Shown one piece after another: positions 25,001-37,097 of a DNA stretch of 64,000 bases (position 1 is its first letter; each line of letters starts with the position of its first letter). The stretch is from Caenorhabditis remanei (taxonomy: Eukaryota; Nematoda; Chromadorea; Rhabditida; Rhabditidae): the NCBI RefSeq assembly GCF_010183535.1, contig NC_071333.1:15498587-15562586 (forward strand), given 5' to 3'. Both the position numbers and the translations under genes were made by a program. Under the pieces are notes generated by a model that was not told where the DNA came from, searched no databases, and saw only the letters and a list, made by a program, of their open reading frames with translations.

Positions 25001-27480
25001 GAATTGTCGGAATTGGGAAAAAAGTTGCGGTCAGAATTTTGGCACCTAAAAGTTGTCGTGGACAGCTCAAAAAAACCAAAAGTGGAAATTCAGAAAATGT
25101 TCCAGTATGAAACGTCTCTTGCTAACCGTTCCTTCTCATTAGTCATCAATTTTTTTCTTCAAAACTCAAAAACTTACGGGTCTCTTGCGAGGCTCCTCTT
25201 GTCCTCGACGCCCGTCCCGACTGCGGCTTCTTGACCTGGACCGACGATCCCGTGCATCGCGACCTCGGCGATGTCTGTCGGAGCTTCGGTCTCGATTCTT
25301 GCGATCCTTCTTCTTTCCATCGCGCTCTGGAGACTTGGAGCGTCTCATCAGCCAATTTATGGTACGTGGCTCGTCGTCCATTTTGCAGCCGGTCGGTTCT
25401 CTGGAATGACAAAATTGTTTATATTTGCGAAAGTTGGGTGACTCGGGAAGTGACTGTTATATTCTATTCCGGAGCATTGAATTTCACTTTATTTCACTCA
25501 CTCTTCAACGGCTGATGCCTGTTTTGCTGGAGGATTGGCGTCTCCCTTCTTGACCATCTCACCACAGTGAGTGATTTGGACTTTGTGAAGCGGCTTGTCC
25601 TCGTCTCCTGTCTCAAGGTTTTCGATGAAGCGCACCACGTCCTGTCCCTTGATGACCTCACCAAACACCACGTGTTTCCCGTCTAAATGTTGCACTTCTT
25701 CTGTTGTAATAAAGAATTGGGAACCGTTGGTGTCTGGTCCTCGGTTGGCCATTGAGAGAAGGAACGGCTTGTTGTGCTTCAGGGCGAGATTCTCGTCGTC
25801 AAATGTGCGTCCGTAGATAGAGTAGCCTCCTTGGCCATTTTTCATGGTGATGTCTCCACCTTGGATCATGAATCCTTTGATGACTCTGTGGAAGATCGAT
25901 CCCTGATATGTTGCTTCGTGTCCATAGAGAATTCCGAGCTCGCCTGTGCACAGTGCGCGGAAGTTCTCCACAGTTTGGGGACCTGAAATATAGAAACATG
26001 AGTGATATTGAAGATTTTTTGTTTTCTGGTGGTAACACAAAGAATTTTTCGCATGTTTGTGATTAAGCTGACTAGTATCGGACCGTAACTTGCTCTAAAG
26101 AAGAAAAATTCACCAAAACGTAGATCCTAATGAGTTCTATCCTCATTCCTGAAACGAGTAGGCTGAAAACGTGCTAAATTGTTAATTACAATAGTTTTTC
26201 CCGAATCTCGCTATCTAGACTGTCTAGGAGCATATCAATGAGCCATATGCCAATGTGTATTGAGTCAGAAGCATAAAACTTGCTGAAGTCCACATTTTGG
26301 ATGGTTAACTGATCGAATAAGTTTATAGCACGCTGCAGCTAACTTAGGCCTAGCTGGATCAGAGGGTGCGGCAAACAAAATTTGTGTATTTTTTCCGGAT
26401 TCTCCTCGGTTTTTGGACAATGGTTGGGCCGAAACGGGGCGACAAGGACCTGCACGTAGCTCCAAAAACCAAAACTTAGATCTCAGCGAGTTCGATGTAT
26501 GTGACCCAATACGGACCAGATGCCGGATCGGTAATGTGCCGCGGGCCAGAAAAAAAGCCAAAAACCGCAAAAATGGCCAAAAAGCCATTCTATCCCGGCC
26601 GGCGACTTATTAACTATCCACGATCCTGCCCGTAGTAGGTCAGAAACATAGCACTCACTGAGATCTACCTTTTGGTGTATTTTTCAGCTAATAATATTAC
26701 AGTTTAAGCAAGTTACGCGGCGGTCTGATCCGGCCTGTTCTCAAGTATGTTTTTGTTTAACTTTTTTCAAAAAAAGGGGAAATTTCCGTTTTTCTCACCA
26801 AAAATAGTAGCAAAATGCGATACGACCTAAAATTATCGCTCTGACACTTGCTTTGTATATGGAACGAATATAAATTTTGCTATTTTCGGCATTTTTTCTG
26901 CTCAAAAATTTCGATTCTGGGCCAAATCATTTTCGGCAACAACCCTGGTGCCAATTATTGTTAGCGTTACAAAAAGTGCGTCTGTTTTATCCGAATTCTC
27001 GAAAATCTTGGTCTGCCACGCCGCGAAATTCGTGGGAGTTTCCCCAATGTTTGAATAATTTTGTTTTAGCATGCGAGGTTCTATTTTTGCCTCCTGGGAA
27101 GAATGACAGACTGGCGAATTAGAAGAATGGTGGGCAGCTGGTTGGCCTACCTCTCCTGCTCGATATATTGATTCCTTGGGGTATTCTACGTTTTTTTTTC
27201 GAAAGTGGGGTGGTTTGATTTCGAAAAGTATCATAAGATGGTGCAAATTCGATTTTAAGAAAGTTAGCACCTATTTCCTAATTTTTCGCACGGTTTTTAT
27301 GAAAAAAATGCTCCACTTTTGCATTTTGATCAAGTCCTGGGCGCTTTTAAAATTTTCTAAAACATTTCTTGAAAACTTACAGGCATGATTCCAGAGAGCG
27401 AAGACAATCCTTCCGACAGGTTCACCGTTGACACTGATATCGAAGAACGTGCGTTTGTCTCCTCGGATAGCGGGGGGCAT
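22022..27480 (-). CDS. cyn-8: SR-type nuclear cyclophilin (peptidyl-prolyl isomerase), 431 aa
   Basis: Cyclophilins catalyse cis-trans isomerisation of proline bonds; the long forms with RS tails associate with splicing factors in the nucleus. Exons 27381-27480, 25502-25982, 25178-25400, 22838-22942 and 22022-22408 join in phase to 431 residues. Residues 1-175 form the isomerase domain with intact [14 protein letters not shown] and [13 protein letters not shown]. The [10 protein letters not shown] block has His where cyclophilin A has the cyclosporin-binding Trp, as in human PPIG-type proteins. Next come an RS/RD-rich region ([15 protein letters not shown]), a basic linker, a charged coiled-coil-like helix ([16 protein letters not shown]) and a Ser-rich end. 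Intron 1 (1.4 kb) and intron 3 (2.2 kb) carry repeats. Assigned to cyn-8 from remembered C. elegans order (D1009.2). Confidence 0.92.
24040..24150. repeat. GC-ended dispersed repeat copy in cyn-8 intron 3
   Basis: Contains ATCGGCCCGGCCCGTGTCGG followed by AGTCAAAAAAGTGCAC and AT-rich sequence, the same signature as the 17.4-kb copy. Boundaries approximate. Confidence 0.6.
26330..26625. repeat. Probable degenerate dispersed repeat in cyn-8 intron 1
   Basis: An anomalously GC-rich island (GGGCCGAAACGGGGCGAC, GCCGCGGGCCAG, CCCGGCCGGCGAC) in an otherwise AT-rich intron, with internal complementary words. Similar in style to, but not clearly the same as, the GC-ended family. Confidence 0.45.
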
Positions 27481-27489
27481 TTTTGTGTG

Positions 27490-28470
27490 GTAGAGGAGTC
27501 AGAAAGGACTCAGAGCGAAGACGTGCGAGGACAAATATGGGTAAAAAACGACGGAATGCGTCGTACACGTACACAATGGGGGTAGGTAGAGTGAGCGCTC
27601 GCAGTGCAATTGCGGGTGATGCGCAGTCTCGCGTTTTCGCAACGGAGCGCACTTGCCTGCAACAACGAAAATAACCGCAGAGAGAGGAGGAGGCCTCGGC
27701 CCGCTTTTACATTGACTGCTGCCTAAAAAATGGAGGATGGAAGAAAGAATACGGAGACGAGGTCTTAGAACGCCAGAGCATTCTTACACCAATTTTTTCC
27801 TGATAATATTTGATGAAAAGAATAACTTTATTGAAATGATTTTAAATTTTACATAAAACCCACAAAAAAATTACATAAGAAAAAAAATGAGGGAAATTAA
27901 AACTTTGTAGGGAGATTTTGGAGAATTACTCGTTTCAAAACATAGTTTTGGTTTGATGGAAAAGGCGGTGAATCAGTTCAAGGGAGGGATGGAAGTAACG
28001 GGATTTTGCTTACAAATGATCGGTATAGAGGAAGGGGGGACGGGCTAAGCGTTCTAAAAATAGGGGCATTTTTCCTTGAGATTTTAGGGAATTGTGAGCA
28101 GATTTGGCTACAATTGTAGGGAATAAAGAAAGGGATAACAGATAGAACGGTATGGGGTTTTTCACGACATGTAAAAGTGTATTTTAATACTTTTTTTTTA
28201 CTTATTCACGAGCGTCGAAAAATTACTTTTCACAAATCTCAGCTTAGCGTTGGTCTAACAACGTTTTCCCCTTTTTGCATTTTTCGAGATGCTTATGTAG
28301 AAAAATGCAAGAAAAGCATGTAAAAAATATATTTTTCCGCTCGTGAATAAAGTAAAATATGTATTAAATTACATTTTTACATGACCTGAATAACCTAATT
28401 ATGAAAATAATAATCGAGAGAGGGAGGCACCAAAATTTGGTAAATATGCGGAGTATGATTAATAAATCAT
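27490..28470. other. cyn-8 upstream region and FReD gene downstream region
   Basis: The 200 bp just upstream of cyn-8 (27490-27710) is CG-rich compared with its surroundings (GTGAGCGCTCGCAG, TCTCGCGTTTTCGCAACGG), consistent with a constitutive promoter. The rest is AT-rich 3' flank of the fibrinogen-like gene and contains an inverted-repeat element at 28168-28383. Confidence 0.5.
28168..28383. repeat. 216-bp inverted-repeat (MITE-like) element
   Basis: The outer left end CATGTAAAAGTGTATTTTAATAC... to CTTATTCACGAGCG is mirrored at the right from CGCTCGTGAATAA to TTTTTACATG, an imperfect terminal inverted repeat of about 46 bp. The middle contains CTTTTTGCATTTTTCGAGATGC-like sequence. It lies just beyond the stop of the fibrinogen-like gene. 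No clear target duplication. Confidence 0.7.
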
Positions 28471-31400
28471 TTAACGATCTTCTTGGTACTTCTGAATCAT
28501 CATAACCGACTTTCTGACATGAATTATATATGGATACCCGTTGTACATCTTTCGGTCAAAGGCCCAGACAAAGTACCGTTTGGCGTTTTGATTCGGATCT
28601 CCCGCATCATACTTCTGCGCAATCGTTTGGTAGTAGCCGTTGAGTCCGACGTCAGAGCATTCAGCTCGGTGCCACCACGCTCTGTTAAATTAAAAATGGA
28701 CAATAATTTTAACGACACCGTATGCTTACCCAACCGCTCGGAAGTGGGCACAGTTCATCAAACCGCCTTCTTGACTTTTGTCCACGGTGGCGAACCGCAT
28801 ACCATTGGCTTGTAACATCGGATCTGACCCATCAAAAGTGAGATTTCCAGTGCCATTGCCATTGATGTAAATCTTGTATCCATCCTGCTTTCCATCAAAA
28901 GAAACTATCCATTCGCCGTACCATGTGTTCTGGAAGCGTTTTGCACACGTGTCCCCGCAAATGTAGCCTTGGATTTCAATGCGGAGAATGGCAGACGTCT
29001 TTTTGTGAGGGGCAAGGGAGTGAATCTTTTCCAACCCAAGCCAATGGCTTGCGTTCAGGGCACCAAACCCTTCGACGTACTGTTTGAAGGTTCCACGGTG
29101 AAACGCTCCGTCTCCATCGACACGTCTGAACATTTTAGTTGTTATTCGTAAATACCCAGCAAATATATGACGTACCGTTGGATGACGGTCCATCCTCCAG
29201 ATGTAGTATCCATGTCGCAGTACACTTGGAAATTCTTGACACCTTGAAGTGTGTACACTCCTGAGGGACTTCCCATTGCAAGACGTTCGACGCATGTCTA
29301 AAAAATAAGAATATTGGAGTGAAAAACTATAATAGTGCTCACTTCGGTTGTCTCTCCATCAACAGACTCGTAAAATTGAAGTGTGGAGGTTCGGGTGGTT
29401 GGTCTAGTACGGCGAACAGTGGTGCTGGCAATGGTAGTGGTGGTGGCTTCAGGAGTTTTTTCTTCCGATGAATCAGTGTTCAAAATGCTTTTCCGGGTAC
29501 TCATGAACTCCTCTGAATCTTGCTTTTTGAGTTCTTCAGCGCTCACTTCCTTCTCGACAACACTATCCTTGATTTCAATAACCGATTCCGTGGTGAGTTC
29601 TTGTTCTTCCAGAGATTCCTTGGAGTCGGCATGTGATATGAGAACCTGAGCAAGTCCAACATTACCTTCATCGGTTGCTCTCGACGGAAGTGTGTAGACC
29701 ATCTGTGACTCATGGACTGGAGTTGCGGCGCTGCTATTCTAAAATTAGTAGTTTTAGTCTCAGATGACTAGTCACTGATCTGATGAAACTTACGAAAGTC
29801 CAGAGAAGGGCGATAAGAGCAATTAAAGCAACGGCGACAAGAAGGCAAATGAGAAGAAGAATTATGAAGAAGCGGGGCATTCTATAAATCATTAACCTTG
29901 GCTTCTGGGGAATGTTTGTAATAACTATACTTGTCAAGGTCCGGTTGGAAAATTTTTGAAGGCCCGGACTAGCCCGAGGCCCGGCTTCAAAAAATTAACC
30001 AATTTTTCATCGAAAATGTGAACATTTCTGATGATTTTTCAGAATTTCTTCTGATTTCTGATTGATAGTCAAAAGTGTGACTTTTTCGTGAAAAAATTCA
30101 AAAAATTTCAAAAAATTCGAGAACTTTGAAATTTAAACTTAGGCGCCAAATTTGCCGGCCTTTGGGCCGAGCCGGACCCTAATTTCGCTGATAATGTCCG
30201 GTCCGGACCTTGACAAGTATGGTGAAATCCGTTGAAAAAACTGAGATTTTACTATGAAACTTTTCCTCTCAAGTTTCTTTTCAAAACTTCAAAACAATTT
30301 TTTCACAGATGAGTAAATTCCATGTTTTGAGAAAAAAGTTGATACTTCTCACTCACTTTTCATTCTTTTTCCCCATGCTCCATGGCCATTTTGTCTCCTT
30401 CAAGTTTGCTTTCTCGACCTGCTCCGGGCGGGTGAATGGTGTCTCCGTTTCCACCAAAGCATCCTTCTCGACGGCCTTTGTCGGATTTTCGGCGAACGAC
30501 TGAAAATGTGTTGAAACTTCAATGTTATCCAATTCAGAATAGGTTTACTCACCGTGAGAGCCATCTCGTTGCGCTCTGGCATGCCGACGGTGTCAGTGAC
30601 AGCAGGCAAGTAGTAGCTTCTACAAGAAATGTGAATAAAACAATGAATTTGAAAAGAAATCTAAAAACTAAAAGAAGTCAATTGATGTCAGGAAGCGTGA
30701 GAATCGCCTAAACAGCGGAACACAACAATTTAGTTTTGCGAATCGGAAGTCATCGGAATGAACTAGTTCCACTCGGGACCATAATTGGTTTTCGCTTACT
30801 GTCAATAGTGGTATTGAAAAAGTTGCGGATGGAAAACATAATTGAGGTGCGAAAACTGAATCATCAAAGACGACACTTTTTTAAAGGAGTAGAACACTGT
30901 CACATTGAAATACGATCTCTCTTTCTTTTCTCAATAGTCAGATTGACTTTTGATCAAATTGGCAAAGTTTCTAACGCATAAATCTCTCAAACCTTCTCTC
31001 TTTTCTTAGTGCATACAGGAATAAAACTTCAGACACTCACATAGATCAAGATCTTAAAAGTTGATAATCAAGGTTGTTTCGAAAAAAAAGAGAATGGTGT
31101 CTGACCAAGAAAGATTTCCAATCAGAAAAACAAGAACACATGTTTCTTTCTCATAATTGATATTGACAGAGAGACTTCGAGAGACCAATTCATCAACACT
31201 TTCTCTTTTCATCTACCGGCCACTTTTCTTTATAAAAATTTCGACAGAACTTAACATTCTCGAACTCATGACAAGAAAATTGAATTTTCTCTATTACAAA
31301 TTCAGCATGTGAACTGTCTAAAAAGAGATCTTAGAGAAGGAGGTAACTTGTAAATACCAAATGCCAAATGCGCGATCGCATTCGGAACAGAAACAGAAAC

Positions 31401-34400
31401 AGAGATTTTCTCTTTTCCACAGTTTTCGATTTCCGCCAGAAAAGTCGTTGCATTTCATGGCTAATCAAAGTCTCTTGGTTTCCAGGAAATCATAAAAACA
31501 CAACGGTTCGAAAATGCCTACGAGATGAAAACATGAAAAACTCTGTTGATGGGTTCGATTAGAAACCTGTCAAATCGGAATAGTGACGGGTGACAAAACA
31601 ACGAAAATGTATGCGAGAATAGGTTCAATGATAGGCGGAAATCTGTTTCTTTCAACAGAGAAACTATGATGAAACAAAAACTGGGTAAGAAAGAAAAAGG
31701 AATGAGGAAAACTGTGTAAAACTAAAACTTAAAACCAATACCAATACCATTTTTCTCTTTTCTGTCATTTAGACAGGCTGAAGAGGTCAGAGAAGTCAGG
31801 CCAAAACTATCAAGTTACATTAACGCTGCCGCTTATTGACTGCATACCAACACAGAAAAGATAAGAAGAGAAAGTCGAGGGGACTGAAGACGTGGACTGC
31901 GCCACCATCTCTTATTTATGACTTTTTGGAATGCAACAAACTTGGGGGTGATGAGACGATATATAGCTGATTGTTATCAGTTGATGGCTAGGAGTGGACA
32001 CAGGGAGTGGTATCAGTGAACTATGAAAATGATAAAGATAAAATAAGAACGCCGGTATAAAAGGGGACGACAAAAGAAAAAGTTTATCAAGTTATCTTTT
32101 GCGCTTTTATCAGAGGGTCACTTTCCCATCGTAAAATCTTATTCTTAGTCACCAGTAACCCATGAACCTTCTGAAAGTGTCACTATGGCAGTAACCAGAG
32201 TATTTCTGACCAGGATTTTTGAATAATTACCACATATCGGTATCTGATACTGTAGTCGGTGGAGACTTTCTGCTTGGCTATAAGATTCCGGAACAAAAAC
32301 CCTAAGAACCACTCGAAACTTCTGTTTGGAATGCACAAGACCTGGAATCAGGCGTCGTAAACAGACTTGACCGGGGTTTTCAGCATACCTCTTAACTCAA
32401 TGATTGTTTCAACTCAGTCGGGACATAGGGTTCCTAGATTCTTCGAGTTTTGTCCTAGTCTTATCAAATTCGGGCCGACGGTAGGGTAGTGGTTAGCCCA
32501 AGGCTACATTCGAGAATCGCAGTATGGAATACCTCGTTTCTCAAGGTGTCCCTAATTGAGGTCAGGAAACTTTCAAGCTTTTCCAAAAACTCTTATCTGG
32601 ATTGGAAAGGCTTGCCCATGGCTCTACTGCCGGTTTCCTCAGAGGCGTATCAAAAACTTATTCAAACCTCTTTTTTTACAATTCACTATAAGTCTGTTCG
32701 AGTCAGTTAGCTGGTATGCCCAGTTTCTGGTCACGAGCTTCCAATAACTCCCACGTGATTAGCAAAAAGTTTATCCCAGACCATTGGACGGAATCAGAAA
32801 TCTTTCAAGGTTTGATGCCAAACAGAAACTATGGAACTCAACCCAACCTAATTATCTGTTAGCTGTGCAAATTGTTAATCCTTATTTCTTATTTCGCGCC
32901 GAAAACTACACGCTTCAACATGAGAAATCTAGGTAAGAAGCTCCTTTCCTATCCATAATTTGATATCCATTTCTTACCGGCATTTGTGCTTCTGGAACGA
33001 TCCAAACTTTGAAATTCTAGACATAATCTAAGTAGCTCAATGAGGAGGGTACAAAATTGAGAGATGCTTCTTTTTCTAATATTCTCCTTCCCCTTCCCAT
33101 AGACTCACTCATCTGTATAATTTCAGGATACCCCCTTTACTCTATAGAAGGCATCTAAGGAAGAGTTTCGACACACAAACCTTCGCTGGAAAATAACATT
33201 CATCTCGAATTCCACGAGTCGCTTTCTGAGGGAGGCGAACAAAGAAAAGAACGAATAAAAGTGAATGTGAAAACTATCTGCCGGTCGACCGGTGCTGGCC
33301 AAAGTAGGCGGAGCTAACTGTTGCCAGGTATAAGAGGTGGAGCTTAAGAAATCAGGGGTCGGAAAGAAATACAGTATTTTTTTAGGAGGAGATGATAGGA
33401 TAGAAAGAAAAAATGATGAGATAAACCCGTGACTTACAGGAAATCTAGAAGGAAAAGTAGCGTTATCAAGTAACTGTCACATTAAAACTTGATTTATAAT
33501 CATACATTTTTATTACCGGTTTCTTATTATACCGGAAAGACTCGAGAAAGAAAGTGAAAAAGAAAAAAATAAAAAAGATCTGTCCATTCCTAAACACAAA
33601 CACATCAAAAAACGTGTCAAAGACTACTTGATTATTCATAAACGTTTGAGAGCGCCCTTTCATCTTTTGGCTCTCTGCATTCGAGAATTTGAGAATCCGG
33701 AAACCACATCTGATGACAGTGGCGAAAATAAATAAGTAATAGATTCCAAAGGTTGCAAATTAAAACATTCAGACATATGCCAAGTAACCAAGAAAAAAAA
33801 TACACAGATGATTATCAATGTCAATATGGAGAGATTGAGAAGATTGCGTGGAGGAGGAGTGGACGTGTATGTCAACCCGAAACTTGATATGTTTTTGTCG
33901 TAAATCTTCAGCAATATGCGCTTTTTGATTAACTTGACGTGGGGGGGGGAGTCTCAATTCAAAAACAGAAGAAGCGAAATGCGAAAAATTGGGGTTGGTC
34001 CCCTTGAGATATAAGGGATAGAATAGGAAGATAAGTGCTTCATACTATGTTTTTATTTTTTTGGTTTATGAATTAGATTTTTGAAGGAATGAAGACTATG
34101 TTTTATTATTTTCTACTAATTAAAGGTCAGAAGACACTCATTTTCTGAAATTTTATCTGAAAAACTGAAAAGATGTGCTTACATAGCAGCCAGTAAAACT
34201 ATATATTTATTTTATAGTGCAGAATTTCAAATTTTGAGTCATGCCGTATCTTGAAATCAAGAAATCAAACTCTTCTCAAAGATAAAAAATCAGAGAAAAA
34301 TAATTTTTCCCATTTTTGTCTTTCCTTCTCACTTTTCCATATTCAAATTCGTTCTCATTCAAATTCAAACTTGGTTATTGAACTCTTCTCTGACTCCTTG

Positions 34401-37097
34401 TTGACCTACCGTACCATTTAATGAGTTGAAAAAAATCATTTTCCCTATTAAGAGGCGGTAGACAAAAGAAGTGTCGGTTGCACTTTTTCATTGGGAGGAA
34501 GGTTGAAAAAGGCACCGAAGTGACGCAATAAGGAAATGGGTGAAAGAGAAAAGAGGAATGATAGAACGTTTTCGAATACTTCTGTTTCGAATATTAGGTA
34601 AAGAGAAAATGAAAATTTGGGAAGTGAGAAAAAGAAAAGCTTGAAAGAAGTTCCTGAGGAGAGGTATAAATCTCAAAACTTCATCTGCCGCAAGTTTTGA
34701 TGATCAGGAAAAATGATAAGACGAATAGCAATCAGATGAGTGTCGTGGCGGTTTTCCGGGTATTTTTATAGAACTAGGAAAATTCGGGATAAAAATTAAT
34801 ATAAAAGTTTTGATTATTTTTTAAATGCTATAGTTCCTGACGAACGACAAAAGAAAGAAAATAGAATCGAAATAATCGGATTAGTGGAGAAGCAATTAAA
34901 AATGATATTTCACTGGTGGATAGGTGAAGAAATTATAATTGCCTATCCGATATCAATATCAATAACAGAAATCGTATCGGATGTCGAATATCTCCGAGAA
35001 TTCGGGTTCCGAAAATTCTCACCTTTACCCCCTATCCGACATCGATACTGCGCGTTCAAAATCAGATGAGGGGGCAGAAAGGTGAGAAATATGACACCAG
35101 GTGAAAGAAAAGTTTCATCGATGAACAACACCAAGTGCTCCACCGTGCGCGTACTCCTCGTTTCAGCTCATTAAGCTCATCCCATTCCATCAAGCCAATA
35201 TTTCCCCCATTTTGTTTCAATGTTATTGTGTACGACAACTGTGTAGATGTGTGTATGTGTGGGGATAGACAAAACGATTTACGTGCTAATCAAAATCGCA
35301 ACATCGTTTGACTTACGGCACCTCGTAAACGAGCCGCGAGGCCTCGACAATGATCTACGATGCCGCTTTGAGTATCTGATTTACACGAACATATGAGAAG
35401 AGGGGGGGGGACGTGGTTGGAGGAATGTGCCAGCTGGGGGGAAAAGGGTAAAAAGAACCGTCTTGGGGATGACAAGTGGTTGGAGGAGAAGATTAAAGGT
35501 TGCGCGAAAAAAAAAAACATCCACTTCAGGATTACGGTAACATAGTTGTTTATATGTTGGCAAACGTGGATTTGACGGAAAATGTCAGGTTTGAATTTTT
35601 CTAAACTAAAAGAGAACGGCATGTTGTAAAAATATTGGAAAATAAACTAATACTATGAAAGACTTTTCGAAAAGTGTAAACAAATGTTCGTTTTCAACAC
35701 ACAAGCTGCTCGATATGTTCATTTTTCCATTTTTCGTGTTCAATAAAAAGTTGACACTATTCGAAACAGCAATTTGAAGTGAGAAACAAAATAAACCTTG
35801 AATAAGAAACAAAAACTCTGTGTTGACATGCCATGATTAACTTTACAATCACTCAACATTGGCAGAAAGGTCATCAAGTTGGAATAACCTTTAAACAAGC
35901 GACGATTTGCACATTTTTGTATAGTGAGCAAATACTTGAGGGAGGAGAAGATGGTGAGAGTTTCGGGGACTAGGGGTCAGAATTATATTGGGAATAAGTA
36001 CTGTAACAAGGTCTGTTTTTTTTTTAGATAACCAAAACTTTCAGACATCGATCAACGCTACCGTAGAGATGTTATCAACCACGAACAGGCACTTTGCCTT
36101 GAAGATGATAGAAATAAAAGAAAAGTGACAGAAAAGTGAAAAATCAAAGAGTTTTCTCTGTTTTACCAACAAATCTAGAATGTGTCATGAATTTCCCGGG
36201 TCTCTATCAAGCGGCCACAAGAACAAATGGACTCTGACCCATCGGCTCCTCCTCTTTTATTTTAGGAGGGATCAGGGGTTTCGTTCCCCCTCCAATTGTT
36301 TATTTATTTATGTATGTACAAGGACATTTTTGAGAAAAGAAGGGAGTAAAAGAAAAGAGAACGCCGCACGTTTATGACAGAGAATAGAAAAGAAGCAACA
36401 AATGAGTGTTGCGTACGCGGAAATTGGGGACAAGATGAGCAACTCATTGGCGAATTGACGGCAAAAGACAAAAGAAGCGGCGGGAATAGGTAACACGACA
36501 CGAAATCATGAAAAATGGAAAGAGAGTTAGGTCTGGGCACAGTTTCAAGGAGAGAGATGATTTTTTTTCTGACAACACTCTTGTCGTTTATGAGTCCTAC
36601 TAGGGAAAGTCATGGAGTCAGTGTGGAGATATGAAACGTGACCTATACCATTGGAAAGCTGTGAAAACGCTGATTAGATATATTTAGTGTTTGCCCTCGA
36701 GGCCTGGTATTTGAGAAAAATAAGATCAAAATTTGGTAAAATAGGGAATTATCACCCTTCAGACACTCGAAATTTGCAAAAAAAATCATAAAAATATTGC
36801 GAATCAGAAAGGTGATAATTTGTCAGTTTCCAGATCTTTCCAGACTATGTTTTTTTTGAACACTAGGTTTAGAGAGAAAAAACTGAAAGCATATTTGGAA
36901 TCTCGGGTTTTCAGCGTTTCTATAATATAGGTCACGATCCATATCTCTGAACTGACCCTATGATCTTCCCTAGTCAGTACTTGTCAAAAATATTACCTGA
37001 TCAGTTCCATCGGTAGAGGAAGACTATCGTCCAGTGAATCTAGAGAATATTCAGACAAGGTGTCGAAAATGGATTCATATGAGGATAATATACTCAT
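28471..37097 (-). CDS. Type II membrane protein with fibrinogen C-terminal domain, 507 aa
   Basis: Eight exons join in phase: 36997-37097, 30553-30619, 30357-30499, 29794-29881, 29343-29738, 29176-29297, 28730-29125 and 28471-28681. Residues 1-103 are a cytoplasmic head with a Ser/Asp-rich start ([18 protein letters not shown]). One transmembrane helix follows (about 108-130, [19 protein letters not shown]) behind KKNEK. A Glu then Thr-rich stalk spans about 134-265, and a fibrinogen-related domain spans 266-500 with [25 protein letters not shown] and [19 protein letters not shown] and NLT are potential glycosylation sites. Such domains bind carbohydrates or acetylated ligands at the cell surface; the layout resembles FIBCD1, which is inference. 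A GCTGGCTAG acceptor precedes the chosen ATG. Intron 1 is 6.4 kb, so the first exon is less certain than the rest. Confidence 0.85.
29927..30220. mobile_element. Full-length 294-bp GC-ended inverted-repeat element
   Basis: Terminal inverted repeats ATACTTGTCAAGGTCCGG (29927-29944) and CCGGACCTTGACAAGTAT (30203-30220) match perfectly. Inside are a second GC block (GGCCCGGACTAGCCCGAGG) and a mirrored GGCCGAGCCGGACC, with an AT-rich centre. It lies in intron 3 of the fibrinogen-like gene, about 45 bp from the acceptor of the transmembrane exon. This copy best defines the ends of the dispersed family. Confidence 0.85.
32471..32530 (+). other. tRNA-like Pol III promoter relic
   Basis: TAGGGTAGTGG resembles an A box and ACATTCGAGAATCG resembles a B box about 14 bases later, followed by unique-looking sequence. 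No acceptor stem or anticodon arm closes, so this is not a functional tRNA. It could be the head of a tRNA-derived SINE. Confidence 0.25.
36600..36973. repeat. 374-bp inverted-repeat (MITE-like) element
   Basis: The left arm starts CTAGGGAAAGTCATGG and includes AGATATGAAACGTGACC; the right arm ends TGATCTTCCCTAG, and its complement carries AGATATGGATCGTGACC. The imperfect inverted repeat is about 65-70 bp per arm. The element ends 23 bp downstream of exon 1 of the fibrinogen-like gene, inside its first intron. Confidence 0.75.
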
